A DNA stretch of 64,000 nucleotides from Armigeres subalbatus (lineage: Eukaryota; Arthropoda; Insecta; Diptera; Culicidae): assembly GCF_024139115.2 (NCBI RefSeq), contig NC_085141.1:400107591-400171590 (forward strand). Reading direction: 5' to 3'. Below, in pieces: positions 57,151 through 64,000 of this stretch (position 1 is the first letter of the stretch; the number at the start of each line of letters is the position of its first letter). A program made the translations under genes and the position numbers. The notes under the pieces are model-generated. The model made no database searches. It was not told where the DNA came from and saw only the letters and a list, made by a program, of their open reading frames with translations.

Positions 57151-57159
57151 AGTGCAATA

Positions 57160-57890
57160 TCAATGAAGAAGAATGGCGGAAACGTTTCGCTCGCTTTTCA
57201 GTCATCAGGAAAACTCGCAGCACTTGAAGTTACAGGGTAAGAAAACCAATCTGATTCAGTACAGAGACAATTTACAAGCAAAGGTTAAAAACTGTCAACG
57301 CACGGTAAGTCTCGGAAATATTACAATGTTTGATGAACTGTGCATTTAGATTGAGAAAGGATTAACTAATTTAGATTCAGATCTTAAATTGGAAATTATG
57401 GCTCATCTTGACTCACTGTAGCAACGGTTTGATTGATATTTCCTTCCTTAGTTCTCTGTCCGTTTTTGTTGGACGTAGAGCCTTCCTGATGAAATCCAGA
57501 ATGAATAAATAGATATCTTCCATAGACACAAGCGCCATCCAGCAGTTCAATTCTGTAAAAGTTTGATGCTGCACTGTACAGGATGATGATGCGATATCCC
57601 ACAGGTTCACAGTTATAGATTGATCTGCAGACAACAACTGAACAGATTTCTTCTGCCTGGACAAACCTTTTTTGTAGGGCAATCCACATACTTTTTTGCC
57701 GATATCTCAGCATTTTTGTTTATTTTCTCAAGGTGGGCAAATTTTCTGCCGAAATTCAGATCTGAAATTTAATGAGCTACAGCGGTACCCAATTTTGCCG
57801 AGCTTGAAATAGCTCAGCATACAATGATGACGCTCGTTTGAAGAAATCGTATCCACGAGAGTGTTTTATATTCATAAGCAGTTATAAGCT
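57160..57890. other. no gene recognised
   Basis: Two overlapping minus-strand open frames of about 100 codons at 57396-57713 show no motif or clear splice sites. A small protein-coding exon cannot be excluded. Confidence 0.4.
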
Positions 57891-57929
57891 GATGGAACTT
57901 TCGAAATCATATAAATTTCGAGACAACCC

Positions 57930-58178
57930 AACCTAACTTATATTCCTCATATACTAGCGCCACCATGCGGATGAATTTCAAGCCGAACAGATATCGATCA
58001 TATTTTTTAATGACCTGAAACCTGTTCTCAGTTACGATGGTTTTGACCACCCGAGAAACTTTGTAGAAGATGGAAACTTTCTATATTTTACAAATTTTGA
58101 GATATCTAATCAAACTGATATTACCTGTACACTAGCGCCACCTGGCAGTCGATTTCCAAACTGATCTCCATCCCTATG
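57930..58178. repeat. dispersed repeat beside the MITE, copy 2
   Basis: Two internal near-repeats, CATATACTAGCGCCACCATG and TGTACACTAGCGCCACCTGG, with GGTTTTGACCACCCGAGAAA and CTTTGTAGAAGATGG between. Partner of 18640-19002. Confidence 0.65.
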
Positions 58179-58186
58179 GTTTAGCC

Positions 58187-58384
58187 AAAAGATATTTTAG
58201 TTACTAGATAAAGATTGTCGCTTCGGTTCCCTTTGTTCTGTTGTCCGGAACATGTTGGGTACCAAGCTGTCAAATCGTATGGATTTTCCTTCTTTGACAT
58301 TTAGCTCCCCTATCTTCGCCAGCAAAAGATGTTCCGGACAGCGACGACAACGATAATCTTTATCTTGTAACTAAAATATCTTTT
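58187..58384. mobile_element. 198-bp MITE, copy 2
   Basis: Same 198-bp length and same termini as 18417-18614, with few differences. Flanked by GTTTAGCC (58179-58186) and GTTTAGAC (58385-58392), an 8-bp duplication with one mismatch. Confidence 0.92.
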
Positions 58385-58392
58385 GTTTAGAC

Positions 58393-59960
58393 TATCTGCA
58401 CAACTTTGTAGAAGAAAACAACTTTGTAAATCTTAAAGGTCTTCATAACCCCATTACAACATCTCACATATCCTAACTATTCTAAATTTCAGCTTAAAAA
58501 CCTGCATGCCCTGAACAACTTTGTTGAACATCGTAAGCGTCTATCTCCTTAGCTTTACGAGATATAACAATAATAAACGCATACCAACAAAGTTATACAA
58601 AATACAAAGCACGTGTGCTCGTGTTACAAAAGTTGACGCTTTCTGGAAAGTTAATTAAAATTTTGCAGACAATGACCGAATGCAGTACGCACATAGGGTA
58701 AGCCTGTTTTCAATTAATCTGGTGACGATTACATGGAGGAGATTGCATCTTTCATATGGTGCCCATGATTGCATATTTGTAACACTCGTATTTTGGTATC
58801 CAAATTATTATTTGTTTAACAACACTTGGTGTTTAAGCTTACTAGGTGAAATGTGAAAGTTTGTTTTAAAAACTCTAAAAACTAACAAGTTGTTTTGTAT
58901 CATTGAATAATGTGAATGCATAGCAGTAACAATGGCAAATACTGTCGTGTTTGTAAAAAAAATTAACGCATTTAATTTGCGGTTAAGTAACAAGTAGTGT
59001 AATGTTGCTATCATTATTTTGACTGGACAAAGTTTTTGGGCAATATATATAAATTTTTTTATGTCTTTATTAGGGAGACTTTCAGCCCGAAGATGGCTCG
59101 TCTCCATAGTGGGCAATATTTATTGAACAATATACTGAGTGTATGTTAGTGTGGCTCAAATTAGTATGGAAAAAACTTTTATCAATTTTTTTTATGGGCC
59201 ACCCTCTTATTCGGTTCTATTTGATGCCCTGATGCTCTGGACAAAATTTCAGCCAAATCGGTCAACGTTTGGGCGGTGCTAAACTCGTTGGAAGTTCATA
59301 TGGAAAAATGTATGCAGAAACATCAAAAAACAGTAAATTTTTGAGCCACCCTAGTGTATGTAGATAGTAGAGATTCTAGGAGACTGAAAATTAACATTAT
59401 TTTCACTCCAGTGTTTTATTCCAAGCGACTCAGCTGATGTGATATGTGAGTATGTGTAATGTGTATGTATGTGAGGCATACTATTTTGAACCTGGCATTA
59501 TTTGCATTCGGTGGAGAATCTGTCCATTTTACCAAAAATAAAGAACAAAATAAAAATGAACTTTTGAATTAAAAATTTTCCAGAAGGCTAATTGCATTAT
59601 AGAGTTATGACCGAATCACAGTTTATTTTGCCAACCTTAGTAAAATTTATCACAACATAGGTATATTTTTCTGGAAAAAAACTCAAAGGTGCAGCCCAAT
59701 CGGGTTGTACGCAAAGGTGACGTAGGACTACGTAGCTATTTGAAATTGATGGTATTTGCCATAATAATTTGTGTCGTTTTATTTACATTGAGCAAACTGC
59801 TCGGAGGCCAACTGAATCAAGAAGTCGAATAGTTGTTCCCAGATGGATGGACTTTGAGTCTCTAACCATGGAATTAACATGACTCATCGGCCGCTGAAGC
59901 CACTCGACTGGCTTTCAGTCGGGGACATCACAATCCTTACTTTGCCACGTACGCTTACAT
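58393..59960. other. no gene recognised; short repeat at 59045
   Basis: Holds copy 2 of the TGTCTTTATTAG repeat (59045-59110) and AT-rich sequence. Words such as TGAGCCACCCTAG and ACAAAATTTCAGCCAAATCG near 59160-59350 are common in insect repeats, but the family is not identified. Confidence 0.45.
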
Positions 59961-59964
59961 CGCG

Positions 59965-60014
59965 GGCGAAAACCAAACGTTGCAAATAAATATATTTGCG
60001 TTTGGTTTCACGCC
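59965..60014. repeat. 50-bp hairpin palindrome
   Basis: GGCGAAAACCAAACG, TTGCAAATA, then TATTTGCGTTTGGTTT, CACGCC: a nearly perfect inverted repeat with a tiny loop, about 70 bp before the duplicated element that follows. Confidence 0.8.
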
Positions 60015-60083
60015 ACTTCTGATTCTGCTTATTTCTCCTTTATTGTGGCCATTTTTGAGGATGGTGTCCTCCAAAAAGGTCTT

Positions 60084-61690
60084 TATATAAAAGAAGGTTG
60101 ATCCGACAATCCGATATGAACTTTATTCAAAGTGCAAAACTCAATCGTAACTAGCAATTTGATAGCGCGGCGCAGGGAGATGATGCAATTAATTTGAACG
60201 GATGGAATCACTAACAGCAACCAAGCTATCACGCTAAACCCGATGCCGCCGAAACAATCAATTTTCGCAATTAATTCTTTCTTTCTATAAAATGCTGGTC
60301 CTGAGAAGAACCATTTTTTCCCCCAATGCGTCTTTCCAATAACTAACTGCATCCAAACGCTTGTCAGCACGTCAGCACCTTGCGTTGAAATTGTCCGACC
60401 GCCACTTGATGATTTTTCGCTAAGCCTCCACCATTTGGAATTAATTTTCAGCATTGCCACTGCTATCCACGCCTTCATGCTGCTGTGTCCGCTCCGCTGC
60501 ATCAAATTTTGTCGAATCGCTCATTCCGCTCTTTCCGCGGAATCCCGATCAAAATGGCTCGCGCGCGCCGGAAAGCAGCTTTCTTGTATTCAATAAATTA
60601 AGCCCGTTAGCCCCGCCCCTTTGTGATCTCCATGGTTGTAAATATAATGTGCACTCATAACGATTATTGAAGGGGCGGGGCTAATGGAATTTCTTCATTA
60701 GATATAAGAAAGCTGCTTTCCGGCGCGCGCGTGCCATTTTGATCGGGATTCCGCAGCAGACAACGGACCGTTCGGAGAATGACAAATTCTAAGAATCCTA
60801 TGAAATTTTCTCGCAAGATTCTGAATTTGGTTATGATATGCTGGTTATCTAAGATGCGTATTGTTGCGAGGAATAACAACAGAAACGAGGAATAACAACA
60901 AGACGAAATTTCTTCATATTACCAAACAATATCTCTTGGCATCTGTCTGTCCGAGCGACGTTCGCTGATGGGTGGTTGCTGTAGATAGTTTCCACTGAGG
61001 TAGCGTCTTCATTGATTTTATACAAAAGCCACCATTTTATACAAAAGAAGTTTGACCCGACTATCCGAAATAATCTTTCTTCAAAGTACAAAAGTTAATC
61101 GTAAACACCGAATTTGATAGCGCGTCGGAGGGAGATGATGCAGTAAATTTGAATGGATGGGATCATTAGCAGCAACCAAGCTACCACGCTAAACCCGATG
61201 CCACCGAAACGCAATTAACTCTTTCTTTCCATAAAATCATAAAATGTTGGTGCTGAGAAGAACCAATTTTTTTTTCCCAATGCGGCTTTCCAATAACTAC
61301 CAATCGCTTTTTGACACCTTGCGTTTTGAAATAAATTCTCAGCATTGCCACACTGCCACGAATGTCGAACCTCTCTGTGGAATCCCGATCAAAATGGCTC
61401 ACGCGCCGATCAGCAGCTTTCTTGTATTTAATAAATTAAGCCCGTTAGCCTCGCCCCTTTGTGATCTGATATGGGTGTGAATATAAAGTGCACTCATAAC
61501 GATTAATGAAGGGGCTAATGGAATTATTTCATTAGATATAAGAAAACTGCTTTTCGGCCCGCGCGAGCCATTTCGATCGGGATTCCGCAGACAACGGACC
61601 ATTCGGAGAATGACAAATTCCAAGAATCCTATGAAATTTTCTCGCAAGATTCTGAATTTGGTTATGAGATGTTGTTTATCCAAAATGCGG
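60084..61690. mobile_element. tandemly duplicated palindrome-bearing element
   Basis: Two direct copies offset by 955 bp at their left parts (GATAGCGCGGCGCAGGGAG at 60161, GATAGCGCGTCGGAGGG at 61116) and by 840 bp further on, because copy 2 lacks about 115 bp. Each copy has GATGATGCA, CTAAACCCGATGCC and AGAAGAACCA, then an inverted repeat of about 90-bp arms (60536-60755 and 61377-61590) with GGAATCCCGATCAAAATGGC and its inverse. No coding. Family unknown. Confidence 0.8.
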
Positions 61691-61699
61691 GATCGCCGC

Positions 61700-63180
61700 A
61701 GTGCTATTTTTATGGTCAACCCTTTCTTCATATGAAATGCAGGTTCGTTGAGGTTGAATGATCTGCAGCAACACATCGAGCACCACCACCAATGCAATGG
61801 ATTTCCGTTGAAAATATTATTAGCGCCTCCGTGATGCTGTGTCCGCTCAGCTGCGATCGCTTTGATGCGTCCGCTTTGCGTGAAATCTTGTTGAAACTGA
61901 GGATTAGATCCAAACCCGCAAGTGATTGTTTTTGATGTCTGTGCTAGTGATGCATGTACGTGATTGGTTAGTTTACCTATTTCTAAACTTTTTATCAATT
62001 ATCGATAATAAATAGTTAAAAAATAGTATTTTCATACAAATACAAAGAAGCGTTGACTCATCCTTGATCGAATGGTCCAAAAAAAATGAAAATCCATCGA
62101 GAAACGGTGGAGATAGTCTATCATATTTTCGTGACGGTCCCAGATTTTCGCAATCGTAAAGTGTACCCCAATATAGAAAACACAGACGTAGTCCCACGTC
62201 AAAATGATTATAATGGGATCTATTTCTCAAAAGTTTCGTTTTAGACCATTTCACTAAACATTTTGTTACTGTTTACAAAAAGGCACCTTAAAAAACTAGA
62301 TGGCTTAATTCGGATTGCATATGGGTTAGGTTAAAACTTATGATAGTATAGCTTACATCTTGTGATTAGTTTAATAATGTTTGTACATACCGCGTTTTCC
62401 ATCGCATTTGAATAACAAACACTACTAATTGAATGTAACTTTGTGAATATGCCTGCTATGGGTTGGGTACTAACTTATTTTACCAATTTATTTTTAAAAC
62501 GGCATCTTCAGTGTTGATAATAGATACTGGTTTCAAACCCAAATGCTAATTAAAGCAGCGACGAGCGGCGAACAAGAATATGTACGTCGGTTTGATACAA
62601 ACGCTCTTCACAGTGGAGAAGGTTATTCATCAGAAAGCTAATTGCATATGTACATCCTTTGCAGATACAGGCGCCGTTGTCGGCGAGATTCAAGATCCTA
62701 ATAGTAAGGTATCCTCAACAGATTGTTCCAAGGCAACCGACCGAGGGCAAATCAAACTGCGTTAGACCCTTTCGACTTGTGTCGTGCCATTTGGTGGTAG
62801 ATCGCCCACACGTACAAACGGCATATTCGGATAAATGCGTAATTTAGAGTGCAGCTTTTTGGAATAATATTTGTCATCGAAATCAGCAGCGTTCCGGCGA
62901 ATAAATTCAAGCATGCCGAATACCGTTAACGGGGGTGAAAATGGACCAACATGTGGTGCTCAAAGTATATGCTACAATTAGTGGTGTGCGCTACCGCCGC
63001 TGAAATTTTTACATCGGCGTGCCACCATTTAAAATTTGTCACGCCGCTGATCTATAAGTTTCTAAGCCGATACAAATTTGCAGAAGTCCGCATATTTTTC
63101 CGTTTGATAACTCCACAACAACTTCCCGTGAAATTTCGAAAAACTCTCCTTAAAAACTAAGAAGAACTTTGGGTGGCAAT
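61700..63180. other. no gene recognised
   Basis: AT-rich sequence. Short frames at 62580-62847 lack any motif. Confidence 0.5.
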
Positions 63181-63184
63181 TTCT

Positions 63185-63360
63185 TTGCAGATACGTATTT
63201 CAACCACAACTGTGTGGTCGTCTTCAGTGTCTCAAGTCGAGTCAAGTACGAGACACTGAAGACGACCACACAGTTGTGGTCGAAATACGTATCTGCAAAG
63301 ATATCGAAATAATTAGTGGAATTAAATGGAGAGTTCTTAACTCGTCTTAGACGGTTGAAA
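63185..63360. mobile_element. palindromic MITE, CACTGAAGACG family
   Basis: A near-perfect inner palindrome from TTTGCAGATACGTATTTC to GAAATACGTATCTGCAAAG, passing CACAACTGTGTGGTCGTCTT and GAGACACTGAAGACGACC, followed by TAGTGGAATTAAATGG and AACTCGTCTTAGACGGTTG. One outer arm is truncated. Confidence 0.88.
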
Positions 63361-63379
63361 AACAATCGTTGAAATTTTC

Positions 63380-63615
63380 ATTTTCGGGCCAAATGGCTCT
63401 TACAGCTAAACAACCATTTCTGTCAAACAGCATTTTCAGCCGAAGGAATTCGGGAAAACGGCTTTTTCGACCATATTACCAGTTCAGCCGTATATAGCTG
63501 ATAACCGTTTCACCCAAACGCTCATTTCGGCCAAATGGAATTCAGATAGATTCCGTATTATTTGGCGAAATGGCTTTCCACCGAATGATTTTCGGCCAAA
63601 AACGGAAGGGCAATT
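63380..63615. repeat. degenerate GGCCAAATGG short repeats
   Basis: Words such as TTTCGGGCCAAATGGC, CAGCCGAAGGAATTCGG, TTTCGGCCAAATGGAATTC and TTTTCGGCCAAAAACGG recur at 15-25 bp spacing. This resembles the subterminal repeats of the two foldback elements and may be one end of a third, truncated one. Confidence 0.55.
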
Positions 63616-63639
63616 TGAGTATTTTTTCTTGAAGTTGCC

Positions 63640-64000
63640 AAAGATTTTCGTATGGAAAATACAAAGAAATTTCTTCAAATTTCTGAAAGAATTTCAATTA
63701 AAATACCGAACAGTTTCTAGTAAAAATTTGAAAATTTCACGTAGACATTCTTAAGAATTTTAGAGAAATTTGGGAAATTTTCGGACAATTTTCTTTAGAA
63801 TAAAAAAATCCCCCGCAAATATCTTGAAATTTCCTATCGAAATCCCGAGCAATTTTCCGTTGAATTCCAAATTTTTGGTTGAAAACCACATTATGATCAA
63901 GTTTTCCATTGAAATGAAGAATTTCTCGTGAAAATTCCAGGAAGTTTCCTGCGGATATTCCAAAGAATTTTCTGCGTAAATTTAGAAGAATACCCAACAT
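63640..64000. repeat. degenerate GAAATTTC minisatellite
   Basis: Loosely tandem AATTTCCGTTGAATTCC / GAAATTTCCTATCGAAAT words with a period near 22-24 bp, cut by the window edge. Similar in style to the arrays at 1-190 and 10.4 kb. Minus-strand open frames are by-products. Confidence 0.7.

Noticed and set aside
57396..57713. Two overlapping minus-strand frames of about 100 codons as a gene
   Set aside because: No recognisable motif, no clear splice sites, and no repeat or gene context to support it.

Overview
This is eukaryotic, repeat-dense DNA from a culicine mosquito, most likely Aedes. The evidence is: tRNA-derived SINEs of the Feilai type known from Aedes aegypti, many palindromic MITEs, R1-, Jockey- and RTE-clade LINE pieces, GGAATTC-rich satellites, and a gene with small exons separated by introns of 7-14 kb with GT/GC-AG borders. 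There are no operons, ribosome binding sites or CRISPR arrays. Most long open frames here are spurious frames through satellites or shadows of decayed transposons.

The main biological find is one protein-coding gene on the minus strand, running from about 42.0 kb down to 5.5 kb. It is assembled from five short exons (42027-41961, 34314-34179, 20333-20191, 6928-6634, 5661-5547). Their splice phases (1, 2, 1, 2, 0) all agree. Together they encode 252 residues: a signal peptide, then a secreted 12-cysteine protein with a Gln/His-rich and Asn-rich linker. I do not recognise a named family. The terminal exon was not found with confidence. The exon 3 / exon 4 junction appears to use a rare GC donor, with a competing in-frame GT-AG pair.

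Layout. 0-3.6 kb: EcoRI-rich 22-bp satellite. 3.7-5.5 kb: MITEs. 5.5-42.0 kb: the gene, whose introns hold SINEs, palindromic MITEs, a 24-bp minisatellite, R1 gag and pol remnants, a Jockey gag remnant, hAT fragments, a BEL/Pao remnant, four tandem arrays of about 150 bp that look related, a polypurine GAAGTGA tract, and a complete 2-kb foldback element with an 8-bp target duplication. 42-44.5 kb: probable 5' flank, with a long inverted repeat around a tRNA-like sequence. 44.6-47.9 kb: a structurally complete RTE-clade LINE bounded by a 19-bp target duplication but disabled by mutations. 51.3-53.1 kb: an unusual composite of 99-bp monomers plus a tRNA-like body, flanked by a 25-bp near-perfect duplication. 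54.9-57.2 kb: a second foldback element whose termini resemble the first. 58.2 kb: the second copy of a 198-bp MITE. 60-61.7 kb: a tandemly duplicated palindromic element. The window ends in another degenerate minisatellite.

No coherent multi-gene pathway is present. The window is informative about gene structure and about nested transposon history, with several insertions recoverable to the base from their target duplications.
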